From the NCBI GenBank assembly GCA_025331565.1, contig JAFREQ010000011.1, forward strand, positions 15,086,001 through 15,150,000: a stretch of DNA of 64,000 nucleotides, given 5' to 3'. The translations under genes were made by a program, and so were the position numbers. This stretch comes from Holacanthus passer (taxonomy: Eukaryota; Chordata; Actinopteri; Pomacanthidae). Below the pieces are notes generated by a model. That model saw only the letters and a list, made by a program, of their open reading frames with translations, made no database searches and had not been told where the DNA came from. Positions 11,378-26,119 of the stretch are shown one piece after another (the first letter of the stretch is position 1; each line of letters opens with the position of its first letter).

Positions 11378-12232
11378 AACTTCCCACTGTGTGTGCATCA
11401 CATCCACATGATGTCCCTGCTTTCTGTTTCTTCATGAAACCGCTTGTGTTTTAGATTTGGACTCAGTTGCGTTGCTATAAAAAGAGACGCGTCCTGTGCG
11501 TAAAGCAGTTTTGGAGCAGCGGCATCCGGATGGCGTCTAATAATGTTAATACTTATTAGAGTAAGCGCTGGAAACGATGGTGGCTGAATAGGTGGCTGTG
11601 TTCGTGCCGGGTGTAATAGCTCGCAGGCATGGTAAGAAATGTATTTATCCCCAATCAGCCCCTCACTCTGCGAGTTTGAAGCGCAGCCCTTATGTGGAGA
11701 GGGGTTTTAAAGCAGATTAAATAGAGCCTTTTATTTCTTTTCACTTTCATCTCAGAGCCGAGCTCACAGTGGCTCGCCCTGGGCACAAAATTCATGAGAT
11801 TTTTTTTTTTGGTTTACTTATCCAGATTTAAAGACTTTATTTATTTATCTATTTGTTTATTAGGCCCGTGTGTTTGATTTTCTCAGAGGTTACATCACGG
11901 ATTTGTCCCAGCTCTAATCTAGCTTTATTAAACGTGTATTTAAACTGCTAACCATATTACAGTATTGTGGATTTTATTTTTAGTTGCATGGAGCTAAAAC
12001 TCGAACCGAAAATAGCTCCACCTTTTTAAAAAAAAAAAAAAATTCTGATAATATAATGAGGTGTTTCTGCAGAATTAAGTGTCCAATCAAGCTGCGCACT
12101 TTTGCTCATGTTAAATTCTGTGCCAAAGTTTAAATGCGCGCAAGAAACAGAGGAAAGGTTGCGTCACATCTGCGCAAACTTGGCCATCCCTGTTTGTTTT
12201 GGCGCTCAGAAAGAGACAGAATCAGCTGTCCT

Positions 12233-12257
12233 CCATCCATCCATCCATCCATCCATC
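12233..12257. repeat. (CCAT)n microsatellite
   Basis: About six tandem CCAT units in intron 4. Confidence 0.9.
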
Positions 12258-13230
12258 TGCCACACTGATGCAACCAAGCTGACCGCCACATGAGGTGGAC
12301 AGACAGGCGATGGACACTTGAGCAAATCGCAGGATTACCTGAGGTCCTCAGAGTAATTAACCAGATGCCAGGTGGGATTATTTCCGCGCGTCAGGGGAAG
12401 TCAGACAGACCACAAGACCCAGGTTAGGAAATGTCATTTTTATTGCAAGGAACATTGTGACATACACAGATTTAAGTCAATAACTGTCTCTAGATTTTCC
12501 TCTCTTTTTTTTTGCATTCCTGTCAGTGTTTGCTGGAAATTACCTGTGAACGTTTGTCCATTTGCGTCGTGCGTAAAAGTGAGTTTCCAGACTTTTTCCC
12601 CCCTCGTCTCCAAACTACAGCTGTGTTTTTATACCCAAACAAAGCAGCACACACAAAAAAAGAATAATTTCTGCTGCTATTAAAGATAAACTCGGCCTAT
12701 AGTGATGAAAAGTGTGAGAAGCTGCCCCCTCCATGCTCCCCAATCCACAAACACACACGCATGACGCACGCACCCACTAACACACGCACACACTCCGTCG
12801 TGCACGCACACCCAGTCTCTAAGTGTATGGTAATATAATGTAGCTATATTTCGGGTCTAAAGCCGTGCTGAATGAGAAGGACAGGGGAATGAAGCGAGAG
12901 ACCACTTCAAACAAATCCATCTGGAACAGTGTGTGAGAGAGATTCACTGAAAGTATGGGGAAGTTATTTAGCTATTAATAACGTTTTTTCCTCAGGCATT
13001 GAGAGTGACTCCATCTGCACTTTCTCGCAGCTATTTGGCTGGGTGGAAATTGAGGGAGACCCAAATGTTGGGCAGAGATAACATACCCATCATAGCCCAG
13101 ACCCTGCGCTGTGCTTCACTGCATTAAACTCGGATTAACCTCCCCTGTCCCCGCAGCCACTGCAGCCACATTTCACTGCAGTTTACACCGGTAGGCCTAC
13201 ATCTCTTATGAAGGGGGCAGCAGCTGGAGT

Positions 13231-13257
13231 AATAATAATAATAATAATAATAATAAT
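13231..13257. repeat. (AAT)n microsatellite
   Basis: Nine AAT units in intron 4. Confidence 0.95.
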
Positions 13258-15800
13258 TGTATTTGCAGCAAAGGAATAAAAATAGTAAATAGATTTTGTA
13301 TTCAAACAAAATTAAAATTGTGTCAGATTCACATATTTAACTGAGCAGGTTATTGCTCCCATTAAAAAGCAGTTGCTTCTGTTAACACCTCAAATAGCTT
13401 AAATAGCTCCAATTAAATAAAATTCAATTTATTAAATTAAAATTTTAACAGTTTAGTATAGTATAAACAGCAAAAACGGACAATATAATGGGCTAATTTT
13501 TGGACACCATAAAAAAAGGTATTTACAATTACGCTTTTAATTTTCAAGGCTCTGTTCAAGAACTTTTTTTTTTTAATTTTATGATATTTTTATTATGCTT
13601 TTAATGTTTAGTGTTAAGGTGACATTTAGTTGGTACAGGTGATAAGCTAGGCTACCATACCTGTCTTCTTATCATTGTAATAAACAGTGGCAGGATTTAT
13701 ATGTCTCTGGCACTTTATAACCTTTAATAGCTGCTTAATAATAGGTTTACCAATACTAATAGTAATAAAAATAACAAGCCAGGTGGATAAGTAGGGAACA
13801 TATTAGCTTATATTTCAGTTAGCATGGTTAATTGGTTGGCAGGTAATGTTTATAATGGCTAACTGCTGTATCTCAGTCAGTAACATGAGGCCTAAAATTG
13901 TGTAAAGAATTTTTTTACCGGAAGTTAAATTGTAAACCTTCTTTTTTTTCTCCACCAATTCATATAGCCTACTACTAGCTGCAACACTGAGCAGGCTTGA
14001 AAAGAAAAATATTAGCTTTAAAGCATTTTCACCAGACATGTTTTTGTTTTATCCAGCATATTTTTTAAATTCAGAAAATGCTGCTATAATTTGTTGTTAA
14101 TGACATATCGTGATATTTTATGCTGAAGAGCTACTACCAGTGTAACAAATTAGCCTATTGGTTCCAGCAAGGTAACATGAGCAAAGCGTGCAACATAATA
14201 ACATGAACCCATTGCTTATGAGTAATGAGTAATGCATCAATTTTCAGACGTGCACTTTAAGCTTGTAGGCCTACCATATACTGGAGAGACATTTCAGTGT
14301 CAGGAGCTTTAAGTGTCTGCAGCATTAGGCTAAATAAAAAAAAATGGAGTAGGCTTAAATTCATTCTGTGCTGGCATTTGACTTTGATCACATCAGAAAT
14401 ATTCATGGAAGCACAAACACTGGCTCTGCCACCATTATCCAGGCTGACAGTGATACCTCTCAAGGCTGTCTATTAATTAAAGTGGCGCTTACCATGTGGG
14501 ACGACTCCCTATCTGGGCACAAAAATGGTTTTTCCATCTCTTGTGGGGCTCTTGAAAAGGGGCAATCTTTCCTCTCCAGCTTCTTGTGGGAAATTTAAAA
14601 GTGTACAGAGGAAGACATGGGGATTTCTAGCTCATTTATAAAGACGAGTTTATAATCCTTTCCTGCTTAATAACTTAAAAGGATTCAATTTCTCCCCTCA
14701 TTTATGGGGTTATGATCACACATTGTTAGGAGCAGATAGTAGCATTTCAAGGTTAACATTTCCTGCTCGAAAATATCAGAATATAAGCTGTAAGCCCATA
14801 GGTGCCCTTTTGTTTAGCCTGCAATTTTCCCCACAAATGCTGATAGGCCCATTTTAGATGTTGTTACTATTAATGTGATAACAACGATGAAGCTGAAGAA
14901 CTTGATAAGATGCCTCTATACCACATAGCATTTTTTTTAAATGATATGATATTTAATTATAGCATATAATTTCACCATCGAGAATTAAATTCAGTAGGCT
15001 TATGCAGACTCTGAGGACTGAATGTCTGGTTGGGGGTCTCAAACCATACGAGACAAATTAAAGAGGAAGCATTGCCCTCCAGGTATCCTGTCACAACAGT
15101 AGGGTGCTTGAGCGCGTCTCTCATTTCTGTCTGTGTTTTATTCCACCAATTTTCACTCTGGGGCTCCGGGATCCTGTGCTGTGCCTGCAGGGCTGCAGTC
15201 CAAAATAAATAGAAAATCTCAATTCTTCATCTCTTTTTTTTTTTCTTTGCTGAAGTTTGACTCCATCCCCTCCCTCTCTCTCTTGAACACACAGATCCTT
15301 CTCATGTGTGTAACACATGTCAACAGGTGGGATATTAGTGACAGAAGTTTGTAGTCTAATACTTTTATGTAGCTGAATTCTCTGTAACTCTGTAACAGCT
15401 GTTTTATTTTTGCAGCTGATTCATTTTTGTTTGATTTGTTCTTGGTGAAATTCCTCTCAAAACAGTGGGGGGTTATCTCAAATAGCTAACACAGTTTAAA
15501 AATGTCAGTTTATACTCATTTTATACTCATTTTAATTTGTGCTACATAATTTGAAGGGTAATTTTGTGGTGTTTTTGTTGAAATAGGGTTGATATTTTGG
15601 CAAAGATTTTTAGCACTGATAGTTATTACTCAGTGAAATTTTGCTTCTATGTATTATTTTATATGTTAACCTATTATTTTTGTGTTAAATGTCATCAACA
15701 AGTCCAACTTCAACACCAGATATTATACATAATACATGCATAGTGCAGACTATCAAGTCTATTAGAATGTAATTTAAAAAAAAATCAAGAGCCATTTTTC

Positions 15801-15843
15801 TATTACTATTATTATTATTATTATAATTATTATTATTATTACT
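15801..15843. repeat. Imperfect (ATT)n microsatellite
   Basis: An ATT run with ACT and ATA interruptions in intron 4. Confidence 0.85.
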
Positions 15844-16229
15844 ATGTTACCAGTTACCAGTGTTACCAGCCTGCTGAACATCCCCTCAAACATTTACATT
15901 TCCACTCGAGGCCTTTAATGTATTCCCCAAATTGCCACCGCTTTGTTAGCAGTAATGTTTAATTGGCTGGAAGAAGATGAATGAGGCTGACAGGAATCAG
16001 CTGTCCAGAGATTCCCCTGTGAGTCTGACTCGGAAATCATAACCTGACCAGCTTTTCCTCCTCTGAAACCAGCTCGTTGAACTTGTCACATCTAATTAGG
16101 GTGTTAAAACGCACCCAGTGCATCGGTGGGAAACAGTAGGTGGTTGGTCCGGGGCAGCCAATAAGGCCTTTTTGGGTCAGATGGTGGAGGAGGAGGGGGT
16201 GGAGGGATGAGCAGCGTGGTTGGATGGTG

Positions 16230-16440
16230 AAGTTGTTGAATTGGACCGCTGTGGGCTTTTATTTTCTAGGCAGGCTTTTTTTCCGCTATTACTTCAATTA
16301 TGGCCATCCAGCAGGCTAAACAGGCCAGCCTGCCTGGACTGTATAGCCTTGTTTTAATTAGGTATGAAATTAATTACAGCAGACATCTATTAAAGACTTT
16401 TAAGTTTGGCTAATTTTTTTTTCCACAGAGTTTAAAGGTA
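16230..16440. promoter_or_regulatory. Candidate intron 4 enhancer (homeodomain-site cluster)
   Basis: Within about 80 bp lie CAATTA at 16296-16301, TAATTA at 16355-16360 and TAATTA at 16371-16376, in non-repetitive sequence with CAGGCTAAACAGGCCAGCC. Composition resembles vertebrate developmental conserved elements. There is no comparative evidence here. Confidence 0.35.
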
Positions 16441-17959
16441 TAACAGTGGATTAATGGCTTACAGCCAAAATTACATTTTATTGCATCCCATCATTTCTGT
16501 GCTGCCTGTCTAACAGGTGTCAGGCAATGTTTGAATTGTAGATACAGAACATAGAACTAATATCTTTCTATCAACTTGCTGTGTTTTTTCACCTTCAACA
16601 GCATTTTAATCTAGAAATTGAAACATCGGTAGTCTATTTAAAATTTAAATCCAAATATTTTTTATCCACACTTTCTGCAAAATATTGATGCCATTTGACT
16701 CTGATGCTTTAAAATACTCTCTGCCTTTATACACATTTTAATTTAGTGAACAACTTTTTTTGCGCTGCTTTAGTTAACATATACCTTCTGTGCACATGTG
16801 AAAATACAATCGTCTTCGATCCCCATTTTAAGAGGCCGCATTCTCTTTTTATTGAATACTTTTTTTCTTGTATTGCTACAAAAAAAGCCCTGTGATGTCT
16901 GACAGCCTACTCTCACCATTGTTAGATGAACAGCCACTAGAAAAGGACGAGAGAAAGAAGAGGGAGGAGAAAAGGCCCTTCTGTTATTTTCTGTCTTGAG
17001 ACTTGCTGCATAGGCTATTCAGGCAAGTTGATGAACTCCTCCAAAAAGTTTATTAAGGGGCTGAAAACAATAAGAACTAAAGCCTTTGGGTGCCTGGGCA
17101 GACAGTTTATAAACTAGCTGCTATTGTGCCTCAAAGGCAGATGCATGAATACTTTTGAATAGGGGCCTTCAAACTGACACGATCAGGCTGGACAGCAGCA
17201 GTTTTAAAGGGAGAGAGGGTGCTTCTGCTGCAGCTCAGATCTCTGCCTTCTTTTGCATTAATGTACATCTGCAAAGCGAAGGGGGAGGAGGGGGCGCTGG
17301 GCACTGTCTGTCATGGCCACGCTGGTTTTCCCTTGGGCTTTGCACTATATATATGTGTGCTTAAAAAAAAACTTAGGAGAAGATGTATATGTTTGGCTAA
17401 ACGAGCACCTTCTTACTTTTCTCTGCAGAAACGTGCAGTTTTTCGAGATGCTATATCTTCATGTTTATTTATCTTCAAAGGACAGAGGTCATTTTATCAG
17501 CATCATATTTGGTGAAATTTGAACCCAGAAAGTTGGTCCCGTGAATCATCATAAAAAGTAGTTTAATACCTTGCATCCTATTTTCTCCTGCTGCTAATGC
17601 CATATTTTTGGGTGTGAAAATTGCACAAGCTGAGACCAAGAGCAGAGTGTGACAATCGGTCTTTCCTGTCAATGCTGAGTTTCAGACAAAAAAGCTTTCA
17701 GATATTCCTGATCATTTATGCACCCGAAAAGGAGACGGAAAGCAAGGCAGAAAACTGTTGTGCGCTTTGGCGACATGGCCTCGCTGTTGATATATTTTTT
17801 TTTGAATGGGGCACGCTGGTTACGCGCACTCAAGAAGATACATTATTCCCCTCCTTTTCAGTAAACAATAGACTGTCACTCTTTATCCCTCTTCCCTCCT
17901 CTGTCCCTCCCTCTCCAGCTTTCTCTTTTAGTCCTCTCAGTCCCTGGCTCTGTGCCTCA

Positions 17960-18180
17960 CAACATCAGAGGGAGTCCAGTGATTTGTGACCCCAGCAACC
18001 CACACTTAATCTCGCTAAAGAGGGGGAGCATCCAGTTTGCAGCTTGGCGGGCCCCAAATAGGCCAAGCCTGCTCTGGCAGGTGTCAACATTAGCAAACAA
18101 TTGGTCCCCAGTCCCATGCCCCGTACCCCAGTGCGACACTGAACCTAAACTATTTGAGGCGCGCTGAAAGGAGCCACATA
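17960..18180. promoter_or_regulatory. Candidate intron 4 regulatory block
   Basis: Low-repeat sequence containing CACTTAATCTCGC, a palindromic-like GGGCCCCAAATAGGCC and a Sox-like AACAATTGG. It is ringed by low-complexity purine- and pyrimidine-rich DNA. Inferred from composition only. Confidence 0.25.
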
Positions 18181-21100
18181 ATAGGGAATGCGGAGGGGGA
18201 GGAGAGGAGGGGGAGGACAAGGGAGAGATTACACTCTGAGACAGCTATTAGCAGGGATGAGGCTTTTCTAAACAAACAAAAAAAGAAGAAGACGATCAAT
18301 ACTGTGTTAGTTTACCAAGTGGAGTCATCATTGTGGCTTTGGAGTATTTATTTTCTGCTCCATTGTTTTTCTCGACTTCTCAAACGTCTGTGGGCCGTAT
18401 TGGCAATCCAATTTAGTTTGGAGGGGGGTCCCTGGGAGGCCTATTTCTTCTCCCGGCCAGTTGTGTGTTAGTTGCTTGTTTCGCTTGCGGTGGGCAGTTC
18501 ATTCATAGATTCAGTGTCGTAATGAATCCTGATTGGTGAGTATTACCTTCGATAGTGGACCGGGCTGTCCGGAGGGAAAACAACACTCAGGGATGACAGA
18601 GCTCTGCTCGGCCCTGTGGGATTGCGGCCCCCTCTACTTCATTAGACAGCAGTGTCTTAGCAAAGAGAGCAGAGGAAATGGGAAGGGAATGAGTTGACAT
18701 GTGGACTGTTGCTGCTCTCGAGTGGATATGTGTCTTGACAAGAGGGCCAATGTTTTTTTAAAGGCCATTTATTTATCTCTCACTGCTGATTCCTGGCCAT
18801 GCCACGAGGAGAGACAAGTGTTCTTAGCGGGGAAGATTAGTTTCAAAGGTTTTAATGGAAAAACCTATAGTTATCGGACAGAAATCTCATTTAATTGCTT
18901 TGAGATGTCCTCTTGGAGTCTTACCTCCCGGCCTCCAGAGAGAAAAAACAAGAAAGAAAACACAGTTCAGTTCAGGTAAAACAAACCTCCTGCTGCTGTC
19001 GTTCTGCACACACGTCATTAGAGAAGCTGCCATTATTTTGGTGCAATAAACAAGTGTAATTAACTGACCTCGTGACCTCTGCAGACAATGTCGCCCGTTG
19101 TCAGAAAGCACCGATAACAATGTCGACAAGCAATAAAATGATTCTGAGCATTCATGGCATTAAGGACAACATAGAGAACAAACCCTGAACAGACTGATCA
19201 GACTGTATATTTCCCCTTAAGTGAGTCAAATCTAATGTTCATTCTTTTTGTTGTTGTCTCGACTAGGTGAATTGCCAAAGGGGACAGACAGTTTACAGAG
19301 TAATTTCAGCTTTAAGCAGTCTTTAATTAACCATGCAGTTCCATAAATCATCGCCATTTTGCCCTAATAACTTATCTCCTGAACAACGTAAATGTTGTTG
19401 CCAGCTGACAGATAATGTCAAATAATGACAAAGGCCTGTTAATTTGTGAAAGGTCCACCAGTAATTCTTCAGTATATTTATGTAGGTCTTATCAGTCTGG
19501 AGACAAGTATTGGCGTACGGTTGCCTCTTCGATTTCAGCCAAATATTCCAGCAGAGAAATCAGAAGCATCTTGTATTTATGGTTCAGTTGAACTCGACGC
19601 TGTCTTTTTTTCCTGCTTTTCAAATCATGTGAAAGCTTGTTTTTACAAACTGTTTTTTGTCGATATGCCACAAATATCCTATAAAATACAGGCTCACATT
19701 TAACATGAATTTGTATTTGTCTCTCTTCTGTATTTTAGATATATATATATATAATAATCATTGATTATGACTGAAGTAAATAATTGTTGGATTTATTCTT
19801 AAAACAATCTGTTTGGGCTGAATGTTGTGTTTTACAACGTTTAAAATTTTATGTTAAAGCCCACTTGGGATTTTTCTCTGCAGCTTTAGAAATATAGAAT
19901 AAACTACATAGTTCAATTGATTTTCTTGCCTGTCTGAGGTAATCTTGGGAACATTTTAAGATGGACGGTCTAATAATAACCAGGACCTTTGTTCGGTGAT
20001 TAAACCATTGTTATTCTGCCAAACAATAAAGCTGAAGGATCACCAAAATGAGTATACAGTGCATCAGGACATTATTATGTCCATGTTAAATTGTGCAATG
20101 GATGAGCAGGTCAGAGCCACATAATTTATTGAAAGAAATGTAGTTTCCTCCAATTCGCCTTGCCACCTAAGGTTGTCAGACTCTGACAGCTGGCACAGAT
20201 CGGGACAGTGTGTTGCATTATGACCGTCCACTGGATACCATGGAGCTGCATTAGAAAAGACAAAAAGCATTTCTGGCTAATTTTATTACAATACAGGAAT
20301 AGCCCACATAATGTGCAACAGTAATTACGTTTAGCACAGTGCGCCCGTGCTCTCCCTCAGTGATGAATGAGAAACATTGACCATGGTCTGCTAGTTTAAA
20401 AATCGCCATTAGCCTATGCTACTTAGGGCCAGAACATTTCACATTTTATGCTCTTGATCTGCTTCACCACTGAAATATTCATTTGTTTTAATTGTGCGTG
20501 TGTGTTTTTTTTCATAGCCACAAAGACAATAAACATGTTCCCTAAGTGTTACAAATCAGAAATGTGTTTTTTCCCCCACCAAGTTCAAATGTGTGAGCGG
20601 TTGTCCAAACAGTGGGGTGGAGCTCCTGTCCTTGCCGACAAAATAACAACTTCAAATGTTGTCCCCCATTTTCAACTAATGGGCTTATTTCTGCATCGTC
20701 AGTCATTCTCTCCTTGGGGAATATGTAGTCTCAGTATAAAAAGCTTTGCCACTGTGCCACATTACAACCCCTCAATATGGAGGGATCTCAGAAATTAATG
20801 CCAAGCGCTGTGTTGCTTTCACTGTGCCCAGAAAAAAGCTCTTTACAGGAAATTTTCATTAAATTGCTGAATATAAAGAACTGTTCGGAAACAATGTGTT
20901 TACTCGTGCACTATAATACAAAGGAATATAATAGTATTTTTTCATATTTGATTGTGTATTATATATGAAGATGAGGTTTTAAAATCAACTATACTGTTTA
21001 TTTTTTCCAATTGCAGTTACAACTAAATGTCTTGATGCACAGGAATAAAGTAATTTTTAAACCTATAAATCAGCAGAAAAAGTCATTATAGCTCTAAAAA

Positions 21101-23599
21101 CATAAAGTAAATGCTGTGTTTTCCATAAACCTCAGCTTTCCTGCCCATTAATTAGATATTTGCATCATTGTTTTGAGTTTTATTGACCTCAGTCCTGAGG
21201 TTTTCATAAAGTTTCCATCCTTCTTCACAACTCTTCTTTCCCTTCCTAGCGTCCTCTATATGGCACAAACTTTTCCACAATATTTGCTGCCCGGCCTTGT
21301 CCAGAAAATTAGGAAACTTCCCTTGGGCACATAAAAATGTCCGCTGTGCATTCCTATACTGTGCCCAGTAATCTCTCTTTGGCTTTGTTGAGAAAATGAT
21401 TTGTTCCTCCAGGAGACCTCGGCTCACAGCCCTGAGACGTTACTGTTTGATTTCCTGCGTAGGTTTTTAGAGCTTTTTGCTGGGGGACCGAGGCTCTGGC
21501 TCCAGTGCCATTTGGCAGAGACCCCCATGGGCTCCTTTTTACTTTCTTGTGCTCTCTGTTAATTTCATTACTTTCGCTGTGACCTCAATTAGTAAAGACT
21601 CGAGCTCAGGCGGTGACATTCTGCTCGACAGAAGAGAAAACCTGGTGCAAAGCTCGGTCTTAGTGGGGAAGCAAGAGGTGGCAACAGTCTTCCTAACAAG
21701 GTTCACACATTTTGAATCCTCTGAAGTCTTTATGGGTCCACGTGGCCCTGTTAGATCCTCTCTAATCTGGCTTTTTTTTCTTTAATCTGCCACAGCAGGA
21801 AATTATGTGATAATTTAGCAAATCATTTCATATATGATGATAAAATGTATGATTTTGTATAAATGCAGTATGAATGATTAAAACTAACATGCTTGCAATG
21901 TTAGAAGTGTAATTTCTCTAATATCAGCAAAAATGTACATCTTAAAAATAAAAAGTACTCTGGAGAACAACAGGCGCCGCCTCATGTAGAAACAAAGAAT
22001 ATCCCAGAGTTAAAAACAAACATTCATGTTGTCTCTCCAAGTTTAGTCAGTAGTATATTAAAGAAAAGAATCCCACCCCTCAAGCCCTTCACGCTTTCAC
22101 ACTCAGGCAGCGCAGAGGCATGGGGAGTCAATATGTCAGCGTTTATGGATGCCCTGCGGAGCTGCACAGGGCTGTCAGGCCCCTATTCATGCTCTAATGG
22201 CCCCCTGAGGAGCTCGTCTCTCCGGGCTGAAAAGGCCGGGAGGCCCAGTGGACGCCCTGTTGTTGAAGGTGAGCGTGCGCTCTCATGGACGCGCCGCGCC
22301 TTCATCCATATGACAAGAGCCATAAAAGAGCATCGCTCTCGCTGCTTCTCCCTCTCTGTCTCCTCTGCTTTCTCTTGTGTCCCCCCCTCCTCTTCTCTCC
22401 CACTTTCTCCCCACCTCAAACAGAGAAAAGGGGGCTAATTGTTTGTTGTGAGAGCCAAAGATTATAGAGCCTCCCATCTTTCTTCCTCCCTTGCCTTTTT
22501 CTCCTCTTTTTCAAGCCCCCTACTCCTTTTCTAAAGAATGTGATTCTGTCCGAGGGACAAGGGAAGAAAAGTATTGGAATTTTCCTGAGGAATGTCGACG
22601 TAAAAGAGCCTAAAACTGACACCGGCAGCAAGAGGTTGCGCGGTTGGTAGCGAAAGCGAGGCGGCATTTTCCATTTTCATCAGTCAGTCATTTAGTCTCT
22701 ACTTCTTATGTTAAAAAGTAAAAAACACGTGTAATTGCTGCACAAGTTGTGTGCAAATTTCAGAGCTCTGGTTCACTTCTGCTTTTTCACTTCTTACCAC
22801 TTGAAATAGATTTTGGAACAAGTGCCCTTGGCCCTCAGCCACCTGCTATAAACTGGTAATTGACATGATAGGCATGAGACAAAGCTGAATCCAATGACAT
22901 CTGTCCATAAAGGTGAGCTGGGAATGATTTTATTTTAGATAGACGGTGGAGTTTTAATAACCTGATGTATAGTTACACATCTCATCCAGATTCAATTTCA
23001 GCTAAATGTCAAATTACGGCCCAGAGAAGGTCACTGACAACCAGGAGAAATTGATGATGCATTTTGGCATGTTACCAAACCAAGTAAACAGTTAAGTTGA
23101 TTTCGCCACATATGCAGCCTTTTTTACAAATTGTTTGGTATGCTGATGTGAATATTTGAATCTAATGTATATGATAAAAGCCAACCGTGCTGAGGCTGTG
23201 CTCACTTTTAGAGTTTTGTTTTTGTTTTTCACTCGCAGCGAGATAACTACAGGAAAAGATTATTCATAGAGAATTTGTCTTTAAACCATTCTGGTTATCG
23301 CTGTCGTCTATCTTGTATTCACATAAGGTTCCTATCTCAGATATATCCTTCGGTAAATGCCTTGAATCACATGCCTCCTTTAACTTGGCAGCCCCTTTGG
23401 GATGAACAGGCAAGTGCATTAAGCAGAGATGCCGCACCATTCTCAGAAAAATGCAAATTGGGAAGTTGTTAGTTATTTGATGTTGCTGCACGATCCCCCC
23501 CGCCCCCGAAACATCCCTCTACTCCAGTGTTGGTGGTTGAATCGTATGCAGTCCTGGGGACAGGCAGGGCTGTTTATATGCAGGCCTGGAGCCCCAAAG

Positions 23600-24200
23600 A
23601 CAGCACAGAGACAGATGCATGTCAGAGATAGCAGATCCCATCTCAGGCAGATGCCTCTTATCATAGGCCTGTTTGCATAATTAGGCCTTTTGATATTCAC
23701 CCCCTCTGACTGACAAAAAGTATAATTGCAGTATCAACTACGACAAAAGGTAGGCACAAAATAAACAAGTCAACATAAATAGGGAGAAAAGATGCGGTGT
23801 TATTTTTGTCCTGTGGGAAAAAAAGAGGGAGGAAAAAACACCATTTTAAACTAAATCTGCTGTCAGTCACAGTCAACTGGTGTGACTCGGTGCTCAGAGG
23901 CTGGTCCTGTGAATGCCTGCAAAACACAGAGCGTGAGGCCTGATTGTAATTATGCTGGAACTAATATGCTTTTCAAAATGAGCCATTATGAGCTAATGCT
24001 GCACTGCCAAAGCCCTGTCTGTTTTTGTCCCTCTGTCTTGGATAGTTTGCAAAGGTATGGCTGATATTGAGGCCATGGGTTATGATATCAGAGACAGTCT
24101 GACGAGGATGAGCGCTACTTAACTTTATTCTAACGCCGCTGGCAGGTGAGATGAGGGATAAAAACACCTGACACCTGCACCGCTGCAAAGAGGTGTTTTT
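23600..24200. promoter_or_regulatory. Candidate intron 4 regulatory block
   Basis: Includes GTTTGCATAATTAGGCC (octamer/homeodomain-like) near 23670-23690, TGTAATTATGCTGGAACTAA near 23944-23963 and little simple repeat. Function is inferred; cross-species alignment would decide. Confidence 0.27.
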
Positions 24201-26119
24201 AAAAAATGTTTCCAACAGAGAAATCTGATTATTACTGCTTTTTTTTTTGGACAAATAGAGAGTAATTTCCTTTTATTTTATTTGCAAAAAATCTGTCAGT
24301 GTTGCTCCTGTGTTTAATTTTTGTTTGTTTTCACGGTGGATTTTACTGGGTTTTTTTCCATTATTAATACACCTCTGGATTGAAGTACACATATTTACCT
24401 ATTTTATAGTTTTAGTTTTTTAATTTATCTATTTTTAGACCAAAGCTTATTCATTTTTAAACTTGGTGTAATTCGTACAAGGATGTAGCCTTAAAGACAG
24501 ATTAACCACAATTTTATGCAGTTTTTGAGAATTTAATTGATTTTTGCTCATGCTATTGATTGTAACGCTTCATGCCGAACACTTACTCAACAACATAAAT
24601 GCGGGTTCCTCATTCAGAACTACCTCAAAGAATCCGATGCACATATTTAACCAACATTTTTCAACGACCTGGTTGACCTGAAGTTTATTGCTGTTGTTAT
24701 GTATCATAAATCTGTAACCTCACAGATCACTTGGTTAATTGCTGGTATTGAGTGGACAGCTGTCTGTTTAATCAGCATTACCTCAACGTCTAGGGGCTAA
24801 AGGTGGAGGACTGGAGGAGTCTGAGGGGTTGGAGGGAGAAGAAGAGAAGGAGGGCCGGAGGAGTAGGCGGGGATGGGGTGGATATGAGGAGGGGTTTGGA
24901 GGAAACAGGATGATGATGAGGATCCCATCTGCCTGCAGTCTGAGCAGTCTGTCTGCGGGGTCAGCAGAGGAGCATCAGGGGAGAGAGCAGGCTTTAAACC
25001 TCATAGTGACCTTATTAACTGGCAGCACAAGTCCTTCAAGAGAAAGAGCTGTGTTTTATCTAAAAGGTCTGGTCAGAATTAAAGCATCATCAAAGCCAAG
25101 TCACACCAGGGTGAAATAATTTGGTGGTTTCCATGTCTTTAGGGATTATTTCTACAACAGAATCAACAACATTAATTACAACAGAGTTAATCAATTGTTA
25201 ACATATTTATGTAATTGTTAGTGTTCACCCACTGTGCAACAATAGATTGTTTAGTAAGACAAACTTTCCAGCGCAAACTAAAATATACTAAAAAACAGGC
25301 TGCAAGAAAACCTTGCTTTTTGAGTGTGTTGTTGATGGACGCTATTCTCCCACAATGCAGCGCACAAAGGATACAGAGGAGCTGCTCTACAAAGAATAAA
25401 ATTTAAACTAAAATAAATAATGGTGGCTCCAGAAACACCTCAGAAAACATAAAATATGGTATTAACTTTTTTGGAAAACCATGTTGTCTTTGTGAAGTTG
25501 GCAGGTGGTTTAATTGACATCTGACGGCACCAAAAACAGTATGTTGATATCTTTCTATACCAAGGACAACACCATATACAATAAGGATTAGTATGTAGTT
25601 TATAATGTGTACAGTTAGTATAGAGTATAGGATAGTATGGGATACAACTCTTAAATTGGTTGGCAGAGATTAACTAGTGTTTACCTTAACTTTCAAGTCA
25701 TAGTTTTGACATTTTTTTCTGAAATCTCCAATATATCTGACTTGTGACTAAATAATACAGAAGTGCCTGAAAAGTATGGGAATTTTTCACATCTCTACCA
25801 TCCATCCTGTATGGCGTGAACATAGGATTCGCATCATCTTTTGCCTTCTTTAAATGATCACCTTTTTATGTTTTATCAATCATATGAAGAGCAAATGTAT
25901 TATCAGGTCAATAATTGATCCTCTTCAATTGGATCTTTAAACTATTTCCTGTATTGAAACCATCTCTTTTAATAAGTCATGACAGTCATTACAATTTAGG
26001 TTAAGGTAGCTTTTACTCCAACCATACCCAGTGTTATTTTTAATCTTAATCAAGCACTTACCTAGACAAAGCAATGTGCAAACCTGATTAATTCCTATTT
26101 ATAATGGGTGCAATTCTAA

